A stretch of 64,000 nucleotides of DNA. Origin: Chromobacterium subtsugae. Lineage in GTDB: Bacteria; Pseudomonadota; Gammaproteobacteria; Burkholderiales; Chromobacteriaceae. The stretch's first letter is position 1. The number at the start of each line of letters is the position of its first letter. The notes below the pieces were generated by a model. It was not told the DNA's origin. It worked only from the letters and a program-made list of their open reading frames with translations, and ran no database searches. Shown piece by piece: positions 33,384 to 43,900 of this stretch. Location of the stretch: the NCBI RefSeq assembly GCF_001676875.1, contig NZ_JYKA01000009.1, positions 1 through 64,000 on the forward strand, written 5' to 3'. A program made the position numbers and the translations under genes.

Positions 33384-34112
33384 TCATTCGGCGGCATCGG
33401 GGGAAATCACTTCCCACTTGCCGAACAGGCGCAAACCGGCCGCCTTGGCCAGCGCGACGGAAGCCTGGTTGTCCAGCTGGCAACGGTACTGCGGCTCATG
33501 GCCCTGCTCGCAAGCGTGCCGGCTGATGGCGCGCACCACTGCGCGGGCATGGCCGCGCGAGCGGAACGGCGGCAGCGTCAGCACGCCCAGATCGGCGACG
33601 CGGGCATTGCTCCACGGATACATGCTGGCGGCGCAGGTCAGCCGGCCTTGTTCGATGGCGCCGAACACCGCCCAGTGATCCAGCTCCACATAGGCGTCGT
33701 CCAGATCCTGCTCCGACGCGGACGCCTGGAACTCGGCGAACGCCGCTTCGTCCCGCTCCGTCAGCCGGCGCACCTCAAGCGCCGGGGCGTCATCGGCCAG
33801 CGCGGCCTTGTCCGCTTGCGGAAAATAGAAGATGTAATCCGCGCCGTGCAAAGCCAGGCCGGCATCGCGCAAGATGCGGCGCAGCTGCGGCTCGGACAAC
33901 TGGGGCTGGCTGCGCAAGGCCAGCCTGTCGGCCAGCGCCGGCGTCATGACCGCCATCACGCGGCCTTCGGCGGTTTCCAGCACCATCAGCCGGCGATCCT
34001 CGCTCAGGCCCGGCTGGATCGCGACCGTGAAGTCGCCGTTGCGGCACAGCACTTCGCCGCCCAGAAAGGTTGTCAGCCAAAAATCGGCAATCGCTGGTGA
34101 AAATTCAGACAT
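33384..34112 (-). CDS. GNAT N-acetyltransferase, possible self-resistance enzyme
   Basis: The 242-residue protein has a C-terminal GNAT domain (about 112-235) with the acetyl-CoA loop FRSRGHARAVV and the strand RVADLGVLTLPP before it. The first 110 residues look like a worn second GNAT-type half (NGDFTVAIQP, GADYIFYFP). Tandem or extended GNATs of this kind give self-resistance by acetylating peptide antibiotics (ZmaR for zwittermicin, PamZ for paenilamicin). Its place inside the biosynthetic operon, 7 bp from the type II thioesterase gene, fits resistance or a tailoring acetylation. Confidence 0.75.
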   Translation of the reverse strand: MSEFSPAIADFWLTTFLGGEVLCRNGDFTVAIQPGLSEDRRLMVLETAEGRVMAVMTPALADRLALRSQPQLSEPQLRRILRDAGLALHGADYIFYFPQADKAALADDAPALEVRRLTERDEAAFAEFQASASEQDLDDAYVELDHWAVFGAIEQGRLTCAASMYPWSNARVADLGVLTLPPFRSRGHARAVVRAISRHACEQGHEPQYRCQLDNQASVALAKAAGLRLFGKWEVISPDAAE

Positions 34113-34118
34113 GTTTCT

Positions 34119-34940
34119 TTACTCGACTGGGTTATAGCCTGCGAGCGCGGGGGAATGCCGCTCGGCCGAATCGCCCGCCGGCGGATATTCCGCCAGTTCC
34201 CGGGCCCGTTCTTCAATCCACGGAATCACTTCCTCGCTGGCGAACAGGTAAAAGTGTCCGCCAGCGAAAATCTTTTGCCGCGCCGGCGCCGCAAACGCCC
34301 CGCGCCATCCGGCCAGGCGGGCCAGCGGCACGCGGCTGTCGGCGTCGCCGCCGGCCAGGTGAGCGTCGACATCCAGCGCCGGCTTGGGCAGGCGGGACAG
34401 GCTCGCCAGCAGCGCCAGGTCGTTGCGCATCACGCCTATCACATACTTTCTCATTTCGGGGTCGGCCAATACCTCCGGCGGCGTACCTTCGTATTGCTCC
34501 AGCAGTTGCAGAATGTCGGCGTCCGACAGCGCCTCGCCCGGCTGCGCGGCCATACTGTCCGGATCGACAAAGCCGCGGGCGGAAAGAACCAGCCCAAGCT
34601 TCAGCCGCGGCGCGCGCCGCCGCAGCCGGTGCGCCAGCTGATAGGCAAGCTCGCCGCCCAGGCTGTGGCCGAACAGCAGCAGCGGCTTGCGCCGTCCCAG
34701 CTGCAGCCGCTCGATCGCGGCGAGCGCCTCCTCCAGCGTCCGCTCGGCATCCGCCTGGAACGGTTCCATGAAGCGCCCGCCTCTGCCCGCCAATTCCAGG
34801 CAGAACGCCTCTATCGATCCGGACAACTGCTGCGCCAGTTGCAAGTAGGGATAGCTGGAGCCGCCGGCGTGATGCAGGAACAGCAATTGCACCGCCGCGT
34901 CGGGCCGGCTCCGGGCCAAGGACAATATGGCGTCAGACAA
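34119..34940 (-). CDS. Type II thioesterase of the NRPS-PKS cluster
   Basis: TTG 34940 is the likely start: GGGAG lies about 8 bp upstream and the start overlaps the end of the oxygenase gene by 8 bp. The frame is open further but would run deep into that gene. The 273 residues show the type II thioesterase pattern LLFLHHAGGSSYPYLQL, the GRGGRF loop, the nucleophile elbow GHSLGGE and a late GGHFYLF with catalytic His. It would clear stalled acyl or wrong aminoacyl groups from the carrier domains of this assembly line. It is distinct from the thioesterase at 9716-10510. Confidence 0.85.
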   Translation of the reverse strand: MSDAILSLARSRPDAAVQLLFLHHAGGSSYPYLQLAQQLSGSIEAFCLELAGRGGRFMEPFQADAERTLEEALAAIERLQLGRRKPLLLFGHSLGGELAYQLAHRLRRRAPRLKLGLVLSARGFVDPDSMAAQPGEALSDADILQLLEQYEGTPPEVLADPEMRKYVIGVMRNDLALLASLSRLPKPALDVDAHLAGGDADSRVPLARLAGWRGAFAAPARQKIFAGGHFYLFASEEVIPWIEERARELAEYPPAGDSAERHSPALAGYNPVE

Positions 34941-36030
34941 GATGAGGCTCCCTGCTGGCGGCGCGCGGCGTGGCGCCGCGATACACGCGCTCGAACGCCG
35001 GCGCCGCGGAGATGGGCGCGCCGGCGATCCAGCCCGGGCCGCGTTCGCTCTTGAAGCGCAGGTAGTCCGGATATTCCGCATCGGTGACGAAGTTGTACGT
35101 CAGCGAAATGCTGGGCGACAGCGTATGCACCTCATGCGTCAGCCCCTTGGGAATCAGCATGATCTCGCCCGGCCCCAGGTCGAAGCGCCAGATGCGGTCC
35201 GCCTGGCCGCCCAGGCCGCGCCCGGCGGCGGACGGCGCGCGAGTGGCGCGGCCCTCGGCCGCGCTGCGGGCCGCGTCCTCCAGCGATGCGGAAAAAATCC
35301 AGCCGGCCTTATGGCCCGCCGCCTGGCACAACACCGCGTTGCTGCGCATGCCGTCCACATGCAGCCGGGTGCACGCGCCCGGCGCGGAGAAATACAGCCC
35401 CCAGTCCTGGCACATCCGCAGATTGGGCCGCAGCTCCCCCGCCTGCACCCAGGGAATCCGGTAGCCGCCGGCCGGCAGGAAATAAGGCCTGCGCCAATGG
35501 TCGCGGATGCGCTGGAACGCCAGAAAGCTGAACGAGCGGGTGCGCACCAGGTGGCCGAAGCCCCAGGTGAACAGCAGGTGCTTGAAAAACGAATCATAGG
35601 TGTAGCGCAGGTAATCCAGGTCGCGCCCCGCCTCGCCCAATTCCACGGCCGGCAGCGAGGCGATGCCGCGCAGATAGGCGTGCAGTTCCACCTCGCTCCT
35701 GGGCTTGAAGCCGGCGTCCTGCAGCCGCACCGGCATATCGCCGAACTCGCGGCAGAAGTAGTCGAAGCCCCAGATATCCCGCGCCGGCCAATCGCGCAAA
35801 CCGTCGCTGACGATGACCGGCTCGTTGCGCATCAGGTAGCGCTCGGCGAAGTCGGCGGCGGAAATATCCGCCACCCGCGCCACATCGCGGTAGTCGGCCG
35901 CCCGCAAGCGCTCCGCCGCGTCGCCGTGCGCCGGCTGCGCCGGCCACTTGCGGCGGTAGATGCTCGCCTCTTCGTAGGCCCATTGCCCGACATCGCCCAG
36001 CGCATTCCATGCATTGCCGAAAAAACCCAT
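34933..36030 (-). CDS. JmjC/cupin-like Fe(II)/2-oxoglutarate oxygenase
   Basis: The 365-residue protein has the build of cupin-like JmjC hydroxylases. The N-terminal YLMRNEPVIVSDGLRDWPA is the family opening, RLHVDGMRSNAV gives the HxD pair that binds iron, and THEVHTLSPSISLTYNFV supplies the distal His and substrate-side strand. Such enzymes hydroxylate amino-acid side chains, free or on carrier proteins. It lies 13 bp after the PKS stop and overlaps the thioesterase start, so it probably tailors a building block or the peptide. A beta-hydroxy amino acid in the product is the simplest inference. Confidence 0.75.
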   Translation of the reverse strand: MGFFGNAWNALGDVGQWAYEEASIYRRKWPAQPAHGDAAERLRAADYRDVARVADISAADFAERYLMRNEPVIVSDGLRDWPARDIWGFDYFCREFGDMPVRLQDAGFKPRSEVELHAYLRGIASLPAVELGEAGRDLDYLRYTYDSFFKHLLFTWGFGHLVRTRSFSFLAFQRIRDHWRRPYFLPAGGYRIPWVQAGELRPNLRMCQDWGLYFSAPGACTRLHVDGMRSNAVLCQAAGHKAGWIFSASLEDAARSAAEGRATRAPSAAGRGLGGQADRIWRFDLGPGEIMLIPKGLTHEVHTLSPSISLTYNFVTDAEYPDYLRFKSERGPGWIAGAPISAAPAFERVYRGATPRAASREPHLV

Positions 36031-36043
36031 TTTCCGCCCCTTC

Positions 36044-39000
36044 TCAAAAATCGAATTCCAGATCCACGTCGCGCTGATCCGCCTGGCTGGACGCCCCCGC
36101 GACCGCTGGCGCGTCCAGGCCCGGCAGCAGGCTGCCCACTTCCGCCTCGGGATCCGCCAGCACTGCGTCTATCAAGCCGAAGTAGTAATCGAACAAAGCG
36201 GCGATGGTGGACTCAGCGAACAGGCGCTCGCGGTACTGGATCGTGCAATCGAAAGCCTCGCCGGTTTCGGACACCTCTACCGCCAGATCGAATTTGGCGG
36301 TGTCCGACGCCAGCTCCAGCCGGACGAAATCGCCGCCGCTCTCTTCGGCGCCGTTCAGGCTGAAAGGCAGATAGCCGAACACCACGTCGAACAGCGGATG
36401 CCTGCCCTGGCGCCCCTGGCAGTAGTCTTCGCCGCTCAAATCATCCAGCAGCGCGCTCATCGGATAGCCTTGGTGCGGCGCGCTCTCCAACCATTGGGCA
36501 TTCAGATCCAGCAGGTATTCCGCCACCGGGAAATCCGGTTCCGGCTCGATCTTCATCGCCCGCATATTGACCAGATACCCCACCAGCGCCAGCTCCTGCG
36601 CCTGCGCCCGCCCGGTCACAGGCACGCCCAGCAGGAAGGATTCGGCATGGGCGATCTTGCTCATCAGCACGCCGAAAGCGCCGAGGAAGAAGCTGAACGT
36701 GGAGACGCCCAGCTCGCCGCACAGGCGCTTTACCGCCTCGCTGGCCGGCGCAGACAGACTGCGGACCCGCGTCGCCCCCTGATGGCCGTCGCGGCTGTCA
36801 TGCCCATCCAGCGTCGGCAGCGCCAGCGGCGCCGGCAAGGGCAGCAGATTGCCCAGCCAGTAGGCCTTGTCCTTGCGCGTCTGCTCCGCGTTTTCCGCGC
36901 TCTGCCGCTGGCGGCGGTAGGCAGCGAAACTGTATTCCGGCGCCGGCAGATCGCGCCCGGCGAGCAGGTTTTGGAAATCGTCGGCCAGGATGCCCAGCGA
37001 CACCGCGTCGCATACGATGTGATGCACCACGATCAGCACCTGGTGCGGCTGCCCGGCCCCCTTGGCCGCCACCATCATGGCGCGCATCGGCAGTTCCGCG
37101 TGCAGATCGAAGGGCTGGCCGGCGAACGCTTCCAGCCGGGCGCGGTCCTCGTCCGTTTCCGCCGCGGCCTCGAACGTCCGCAGCCCCACGCGGGCGTCGA
37201 GCTGCGGCAGCATCAGCAGATCGGCGCCCCGCCGCTCGAACAGGCACTTCAGCACCGGGTGCCTGTCGGCCACCCGCTCGATGGCGTCGGCGATGGCGTC
37301 CGCGCCGTATGCGCCCGGACACTGGAACGCCACCGGCATGTTGTAGCTGGCGTCGCGGAACGTGGTCTGGTGGATGTACAGCAGCTCCTGGTCGGCGCTG
37401 GCGACAATCGGCGCCGCCGGGTCGACCGCCGGCAGCCCGGCATCTTCGGCCGCCGACTCCAGCAGGCATTGGCGTTCGATCTCGCGAATGGTGGGCTGGG
37501 CGAAGAAGTCCTGTATCGCGATCCGCTTGCCAAGCTTCTTGTACACTTTCTCCGCCATCACGATGGTCTTCAGGCTATCGCCGCCCAATTCCATGAAACG
37601 GTCGTCCGCGCCCACGCCTTCCACGCCGAGAATCCCGCTCCAGATGGCGGCGATGTCGCGCTGCATCGCGGTTTCCGGCGCCAGGTAAGCCGTGGCCAGC
37701 GCCTCCGGCCTTGGCTTCAGCCTGACGCCGACGACGGCCGCCTGCTCGCGGCCGCCGGCCGCCGCGCGCCGCCCGCCCCAGGCATACAAGCGCTCAACGA
37801 AACGTCCGGCGGAGAAGATCTTCTGGTTTTCGCGGTCGTATTCGCGCAGGCTGCGCTCGAACCAGGCGGGAAATTCGGCGCCGGACAGCGCCTCTTCATT
37901 GGCCCCCCAAGCCTGCGCGTCGCCGCGGCCATCCGCGTCGAAATGCACGGTCTCCCAGTTCACCACCACCCAGCGCGGCGCGCCGGGACGGCGGTTCTGC
38001 ACTTGTCCCCAGCCATCCAGGAACAGATTGGCGGCCGCGTACGGCGCATGGGCGATGCCGCCGAAGAACGCCGACATCGAAGACGTCGCGAAGCAGTAGC
38101 GCACCGGCACGATTTCGAACACCCGCGCCAGCGTCTGCGCCGCCCGGGCCTTGGGGCCCAGCTGCGCCAAGTAGGCGCCGGCGTCCAGTTGCGCCAGCGC
38201 GCGGAAGGAATCGCCGTCGGTGACGCCCGCCGCGTGGATCATCGCGAAGATATCGCCCAGGCGGCCGCGGATGGACTGGAACAGGGACAAGGCCTCGGCT
38301 TCGGATTCCAGCGCGTACGGGAATACCTCCACCGCCGCCGCGCCGGCCGCTTCCAATTCCCGGCGCAGACTCAGCATGGCCGGCGAATCGGCCGCTTGCC
38401 GGCTGATCAGCGCCAGCTTGCCGCGGAAGCGCCGGGCGATGGCCAGCGCCATCTCCCGGGCCATCCGGCCGCCGGCGCCGCTGATCGCATAGGTCTTGCC
38501 GGCGAAGTCGGCCTCGTCCAGCGTTTCGTTCTCTTCCGCATCCGGGCAGCGGAAGTCCTCAGCGAACAGGCCGTCCCCGGTCAAGCGCAGCGGGCCGGAC
38601 ATGGGCGCGCGCAACAGGGCGGCGAGCGCGGCCGGCTCGGGGTCGCGGATGCTCAAAAACGCGCAATCGATGCCGGGGATTTCCTGCGGCGCCACCAGCG
38701 CCAGCGACTTCAGCGCCGCGGCGGTCAAGACGTGCTCGGCGGCGGCCTCTCTCGCCTCGGGAACCAGCAGGTAGATATGCGCCGAGGCGAAAGCGGAGAA
38801 ATCGGCCTCGGCCAGCGCCCTGCCCAGTCCGGCCAGCGCCTGGAGCGACGCCTCCGCGAAGGAGAAGCCGGCGGCGGGAAACGCCAATGTCAGGGACAGC
38901 GCCTGCGCCGGGTCCGCCGCGGCCGACAGCCGCGCCAGCGCCGCGCCGAGCTGTTCCGGGCACAGCAGGTTCAAGCTGACGGTTTCCACGCCGCCAGCCG

Positions 39001-40936
39001 CCGCCTGCGCGGCCAGGCCGTCCAGCGCGGAATCGGCCAGCAGCACCGCGCGGACGGCGGCGCCAGCCGCCGGCACTCTCACCGGTTTCCAGAACGGGGT
39101 CAGCATCCCCGGCGCGTTTCTCGACGCGTTGCGTCCCTCCGGCGCGGCGATGATGCCGGCGATCTGCGCCCAGGTACGGTCGGCGATGTGCCCGGCGCCA
39201 TGTTCGTCGCGCGCGAAAACGTAGCCGGGCACGTCCAGCAAGGCGGGGCCGTCGAAACTGCCCAGCAATCCGGCCCCGGCCTCCTTGGTTTTGCCGGACA
39301 GCCAGTCGGCGATGGCCTCCCGCTTGCCGGACCAGCCGTCTTCCCGCTCAAACAGCGCCAATGGATCGGCATCGTCGTCCAGGGCCAGGTAGCGCTCGAT
39401 CGCGCGCATCAGCGCGAAGCGGGAGTCCGCCGCCAGCATCGCCCGGCAAGGCAAGCCGCGGCGCTGCCCCAGCGTGTGGGACAAGGCCCGCAGGTCCAGG
39501 CCGGACTGCGACACCAGCCACTGCGACATCGCCTCCAGCTGCCGCCGCAAGGCCGGCCGGTTTCTGGCGGAAAACGGCAACAGGCAAACCTGCTCCGCGC
39601 CGTCGCCGCCCGGCGCCGGATGCGCAGGCAGATATTGCTGCAGCACCGCGTGCGCATTGGTGCCGCCGATGCCGAAGCTGCTGACGCCGCCGGTGCGCGG
39701 CCGGCCCGCGCGCGCCGGCCAGGGCTGCGCGCGGGTATTGACGTAAAAAGGCGAGCCGTCGAAGTCCAGCTGCGGATTGGGCCGCTGGAAATGCAGGGTC
39801 GGCGGGATCACGCCATGGCGGAGCGCCAGCACCATCTTGATGAAGCCGGCGACGCCGGCGGCCGAATCCAGATGGCCGATATTGCTTTTCACCGCGCCCA
39901 GCGCGCACTGGTTCGGCGCGCCGCCGCCGCCGAACGCTTGCTGCAGCGCCATGAATTCGATGCTGTCGCCCAGCGCCGTCGCCGTGCCATGGCATTCGAT
40001 GAAGTCCAGATCGGCGGCCTCGACCTCAGCCACCTCCCAGGCGGCGCGGATCGCCTGCGCCTGCCCCTTGACGCTGGGCGCGGTGTAGCCGACCTTGCGG
40101 GCGCCGTCGTTGTTGATCGCCGACCCCTTCAGAATGGCCCAGATCGGGTCGTTGTCGGCGATGGCGTCGCCGGCCCGCCGCAGCACCACCGCGCCGAGGC
40201 CGCTGCCGAACACGCTGCCGCTGGCGTCGGCGTCGAAGGCGCGGGTTTTGCCGTCGCGGGAAAACAGCATGCCTTCCTGATAGGTATGGCCGTTCTGCTG
40301 CGGCAGGAGCAGGCTGGCGCCGCCAGCGACGGCGAAGTCGCACTCGCCGCACAGCAGGCTCTGCGCCGCCTGATGAATGCTCACCAGGCTGGTGGAACAC
40401 GCCGTCTGCAAGGTGAAGCTCGGGCCTTCCAGCCCCAGCTTCCACGAAATCAAGGTGCTCATCGCATCCTTGTTGGACAACTGCGACGCCAGAAAGCCGC
40501 CGACATTCTCCACCTGGCCGGACAGCATCGCCTGCATGGTCCATTGCACCGTGCTGCGCGCCCCCAGGAACAGGCCGATATTGCGGCCGCGCCGCTCCGG
40601 GTCGACGCCGGCGTTTTCCAGCGCGTGCCAAACGCACTGCAGCATCAGGCGGGTTTGCGGGTCCATCAGCGCCGCTTCCGCCTGGCTGTAGCCGAAGAAT
40701 TCCGCGTCGAAGCACTGCGCGTCGGGCAGCGCGCCGTTGACCGGCACGAAATCGCGGTTGCGGATCTTGGCCGGGTCGTGCCCGGCTTGCAGCAGCGCCT
40801 CCTCGCTGAAGCGGGTGGTGCAATCGATGCCCATCAGCAGATTGCGCCAGTACGCGTCGCAATTTTCCGCGCCGGGAAACCGGCCCGACAAGCCGATGAC
40901 GGCGATATCCAGATCTTCTCTTATTTCTGCGCTCAT
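36044..40936 (-). CDS. AT-less PKS-NRPS hybrid (KS-KR-ACP-C)
   Basis: ATG 40936 (AAGG upstream) gives 1630 residues. Residues 9-435 are a KS with Cys180 in TACSTSL and the His motifs ECHGTAT and KSNIGHL. A linker with VPGYVFAR follows where an AT would normally be; no GHSxG AT is present, so malonyl must come from an AT in trans. The KR spans about 620-1000, with SGAGGRMA near 815 and S/YAAAN catalytic residues near 965. An ACP with GGDSLK (Ser about 1118) leads to a C domain with HHIVCDAVS near 1305. The C domain is last, so the acceptor A-T must be on another protein; the NRPS that begins with an A domain (47309-53674) fits. Confidence 0.9.
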   Translation of the reverse strand: MSAEIREDLDIAVIGLSGRFPGAENCDAYWRNLLMGIDCTTRFSEEALLQAGHDPAKIRNRDFVPVNGALPDAQCFDAEFFGYSQAEAALMDPQTRLMLQCVWHALENAGVDPERRGRNIGLFLGARSTVQWTMQAMLSGQVENVGGFLASQLSNKDAMSTLISWKLGLEGPSFTLQTACSTSLVSIHQAAQSLLCGECDFAVAGGASLLLPQQNGHTYQEGMLFSRDGKTRAFDADASGSVFGSGLGAVVLRRAGDAIADNDPIWAILKGSAINNDGARKVGYTAPSVKGQAQAIRAAWEVAEVEAADLDFIECHGTATALGDSIEFMALQQAFGGGGAPNQCALGAVKSNIGHLDSAAGVAGFIKMVLALRHGVIPPTLHFQRPNPQLDFDGSPFYVNTRAQPWPARAGRPRTGGVSSFGIGGTNAHAVLQQYLPAHPAPGGDGAEQVCLLPFSARNRPALRRQLEAMSQWLVSQSGLDLRALSHTLGQRRGLPCRAMLAADSRFALMRAIERYLALDDDADPLALFEREDGWSGKREAIADWLSGKTKEAGAGLLGSFDGPALLDVPGYVFARDEHGAGHIADRTWAQIAGIIAAPEGRNASRNAPGMLTPFWKPVRVPAAGAAVRAVLLADSALDGLAAQAAAGGVETVSLNLLCPEQLGAALARLSAAADPAQALSLTLAFPAAGFSFAEASLQALAGLGRALAEADFSAFASAHIYLLVPEAREAAAEHVLTAAALKSLALVAPQEIPGIDCAFLSIRDPEPAALAALLRAPMSGPLRLTGDGLFAEDFRCPDAEENETLDEADFAGKTYAISGAGGRMAREMALAIARRFRGKLALISRQAADSPAMLSLRRELEAAGAAAVEVFPYALESEAEALSLFQSIRGRLGDIFAMIHAAGVTDGDSFRALAQLDAGAYLAQLGPKARAAQTLARVFEIVPVRYCFATSSMSAFFGGIAHAPYAAANLFLDGWGQVQNRRPGAPRWVVVNWETVHFDADGRGDAQAWGANEEALSGAEFPAWFERSLREYDRENQKIFSAGRFVERLYAWGGRRAAAGGREQAAVVGVRLKPRPEALATAYLAPETAMQRDIAAIWSGILGVEGVGADDRFMELGGDSLKTIVMAEKVYKKLGKRIAIQDFFAQPTIREIERQCLLESAAEDAGLPAVDPAAPIVASADQELLYIHQTTFRDASYNMPVAFQCPGAYGADAIADAIERVADRHPVLKCLFERRGADLLMLPQLDARVGLRTFEAAAETDEDRARLEAFAGQPFDLHAELPMRAMMVAAKGAGQPHQVLIVVHHIVCDAVSLGILADDFQNLLAGRDLPAPEYSFAAYRRQRQSAENAEQTRKDKAYWLGNLLPLPAPLALPTLDGHDSRDGHQGATRVRSLSAPASEAVKRLCGELGVSTFSFFLGAFGVLMSKIAHAESFLLGVPVTGRAQAQELALVGYLVNMRAMKIEPEPDFPVAEYLLDLNAQWLESAPHQGYPMSALLDDLSGEDYCQGRQGRHPLFDVVFGYLPFSLNGAEESGGDFVRLELASDTAKFDLAVEVSETGEAFDCTIQYRERLFAESTIAALFDYYFGLIDAVLADPEAEVGSLLPGLDAPAVAGASSQADQRDVDLEFDF

Positions 40937-40958
40937 GATTTTTTACCTTGTTAAGCTT

Positions 40959-43900
40959 TCAGGCAATGCCTTCGCGGATAGGGGTTCCGGCGCCGCGCGC
41001 CTCGGCCGCGCCGGCGTCCAGGCCGGGGAAGTCCGCGGCGGCCAGTCTGGCGAAAAAGCCGGCGTGGCCGCCGCGGACGCGGCGGATGGCGGCGCGCCCG
41101 TCCAGCGCCCCCTCCAGCGCGGCCACTTCCCGGCCATCGGCGTCGTCGGAGAAAAACAGCGTCGCGGCCAGGCCGCCGTCAAGCAGCGCAAGCGCCCGCG
41201 CCGTGAAGGTTCTGCCGCTCAGGAAACGGTGCTGCAGCCGGTAATGCAGCCACTCCCGGTGCAAGGCCGGAGACGCGGCGCGCAAGGCTTCCTCATCCGC
41301 CGCCGGGCCGGACAGCTGCCCCAGCTCGCTGAAGAAATCGCGGAAACCGGCGTACAGCGCCGGCCCGTCGAACACGCGGGTTTGCAGATTGGGGTCGAGG
41401 AACACCAGTCTGGCGACGCCCTGCGCGGCTTGCGGCTGTCTTTCCAGCAGCGCCGCCAGCATCTCCGCGCCCAGCGAGTAGCCGCCCAGCCACAGCGGAC
41501 GGGCGAGATCGCCGGCATGCGGCCGCAATGCTTCCAGCAAAGCGCGCTCCAGTTCGGCCGGAGACAGCGCGTCGAGCGATGCATGCTCCAGCGTCAGCGC
41601 CGAAACCGTCACCCGTCCCGCCAGCCGGCCGGCCAGGGCCTGCAGCTCCACCAGCCCGCCCAGCGCCGGCGGCAGCAACAGCAGCCTGGGCGTCCCCGGC
41701 ACGTCGGCGTTCAACCGGCGCTCGCGCACGATGGCGCCGGCGCCGCCGCCGGCGCGGCGCGCCTCGATCAACGCCCATTGCGCGCCTACCGTGGCGTTGC
41801 GGAACACGTCGACCGGACTGAAGTCGACGCCGAAGCGCGCCTCCAGCTGGCTGGCCAGCCGCACGGCGCTCAGCGACGAGCCCGACACCAGGAAGAAATC
41901 GGAATCCGCCGCCAGCGCGCCCTGGTATGCCAGGCAGTCTCGCCAGCAAGCGACCAGTTGGCGCATACCATCGTCCAGTGCCGCGTCCTGCCCCGCCGCC
42001 GCCGGCAGGCTTTCGCGCCAGGCATGGAACAGCGCCACGATCCTGGCCCGGTCCAGCTTGCCGATATCGGTGCGCGGCAGGCCGGCCACCGGAAAAATGG
42101 CGGATGGCAGGTGCGAGCGCGCGTAATGGCCCGCCAGGTGCCCGCGCAGGCCGGACAGACTGCTCGGCTCGCCCTCCACCGCCAGCACCAGGCACGCTTC
42201 CGGCGTGCCGGCGAACGCCACCGCGGCCCCCGCGGCGGCCACGCCCGGATATTGCCCGGCCCGGCTCTCCAGCTCGCCCAGCCCGATGAAGTTGCCGCGC
42301 ACCTTGCAGCTGTCGTCCATGCGCCCCTTCAAATAGAACAGGCCGTCTCTGTCCGCCATCGCGCAATCGCCGGTGCGGAAGAAGCTGCCCTGCTCGTCGC
42401 GGCCGAACTTGGCCGCGCTCAGCGCCGGGTCGTCCAGATAGCCATGCCGTTCGAAATCGCCATAGATCGCCAGCTCGCCCCATTGGCCGGGGCGCAGCCG
42501 CCGGCCATCGGCGTCCAGCACCGCGAAGGCGACGTGCGCGAACGGCCTGCCTATCGGCAGCGTCGGCCCCGACGCCGCCGCCGCGCAATCCACCATGGCG
42601 GCGGCGATGCAGGTTTCCGTCGGACCGTAGCTGTTCCAGATCCGCATGCGGCCCAGCAGGCGGCCGATGTCGCCGGGCGCGAGGAAGTCCCCGCCGCTGA
42701 TGCACACTTCCGGCAGCGGCTGCAGCCCCTCCATCCGGTTCCAGGCGGCCAGCAAGGCCGGCGCGGCGGAGATCACGTCGGGACGCCGGCTTGCCAGGAA
42801 CGCCTGCGCCCGGCGCTCGTCCAGCAGGCTGTAGCGGTCCGCCACCACGCTGGCGCCGCCCAGCGCCCAGGCCAGCAGCACTTCCTCGAGGTAGCCGTCG
42901 AAACTGGGGGAAAACTGCTGCGTCACCCGCATGCCCGGCCGCAGCTTCAAGGTGTCGACCAGGGAGTCCAGATACTGGGCCGCAGTCGCGGCCGCGACGC
43001 AGATGCCCTTGGGCCGGCCGGTGGTGCCGGAGCTGTACAGTATCCAGGCGATGGGATTGTCGGCCCGGGCCTTCTCGCTGCGGAAAGCGCGCCAGTCGGC
43101 ATCGGCCGGCGCCGGGGCATCGTCGGCGTCAAGCGCCAGATCCGGGGCCGCGTGGCGGATCACTTCGTCGATGCGCGCCTGCGGCGTGCCGCGCTCCAGC
43201 GCCAGATAGGTGGTGCGCGTCAGGAAGCAGGCCGCCAGGAACGCCTGCATCCGCCGCCCCGGCAAGCCGACCATCAGCGCGCGCCTGACCTCGCGGCGGT
43301 TCAGCCGCTGCGCGTAGGTGGCGACAAGGGCGGAGAAGCCGTCCCAAGAGAGCTCGCCCTCGTCGTCTATCACCGCCGGACGGCCGCCCAGCTCGGCGAA
43401 GCCGCGCAGCAGCAGATCATCGATCTGCGCGTAGGCGGCGCGCCGCCGCGCCGGCCGGAACGCCCGCGCGGCCGCGGCGGCGTCGGCCAGCATCTCGTCC
43501 AGCGGCAGTTCGGCGGGCGCGCGGCCCAAGGCCAGCGCCAGTGCCGCCCGATAGCTGGAGGCGATGGCGGCGACCCTTTCGCCGGCGAATACGGCAGGCT
43601 GGTACTCCAGCGCGAAGCCGCAGCCTTGCCCGCCATCGCTGACCGCCAGGCTGAGCGGCCCATGCGCCTCGATGGCCAAACCGGCCTCACCGGCGCCGTC
43701 CTCCTCATCCTCCGCATAGGCATAGGCGACGTTCAGCAGCGGATTGCTGCCGAAACGGCGCGGGTCCTCGTTCAACAAGGGGAACACTTCCTCCACCGGG
43801 AAAAACAGCTGCTCGGCCGCCCGCCATTGCTGGTCCGCCAGCGCCTTGACGTAGTCGGCGAAGGTTCCGCGCGGCTGCCCCAGGCGGAACGCGCAGGGCG

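Noticed and set aside
36014-40954. A 1646-codon open frame opposite the AT-less PKS, and similar long frames opposite other large genes (for example 620-2812, 5421-7907, 44778-47069, 57289-61473)
   Set aside because: They mirror real genes in GC-rich DNA, have Arg/Gly/Ala-rich low-complexity products and no domain or ribosome site.
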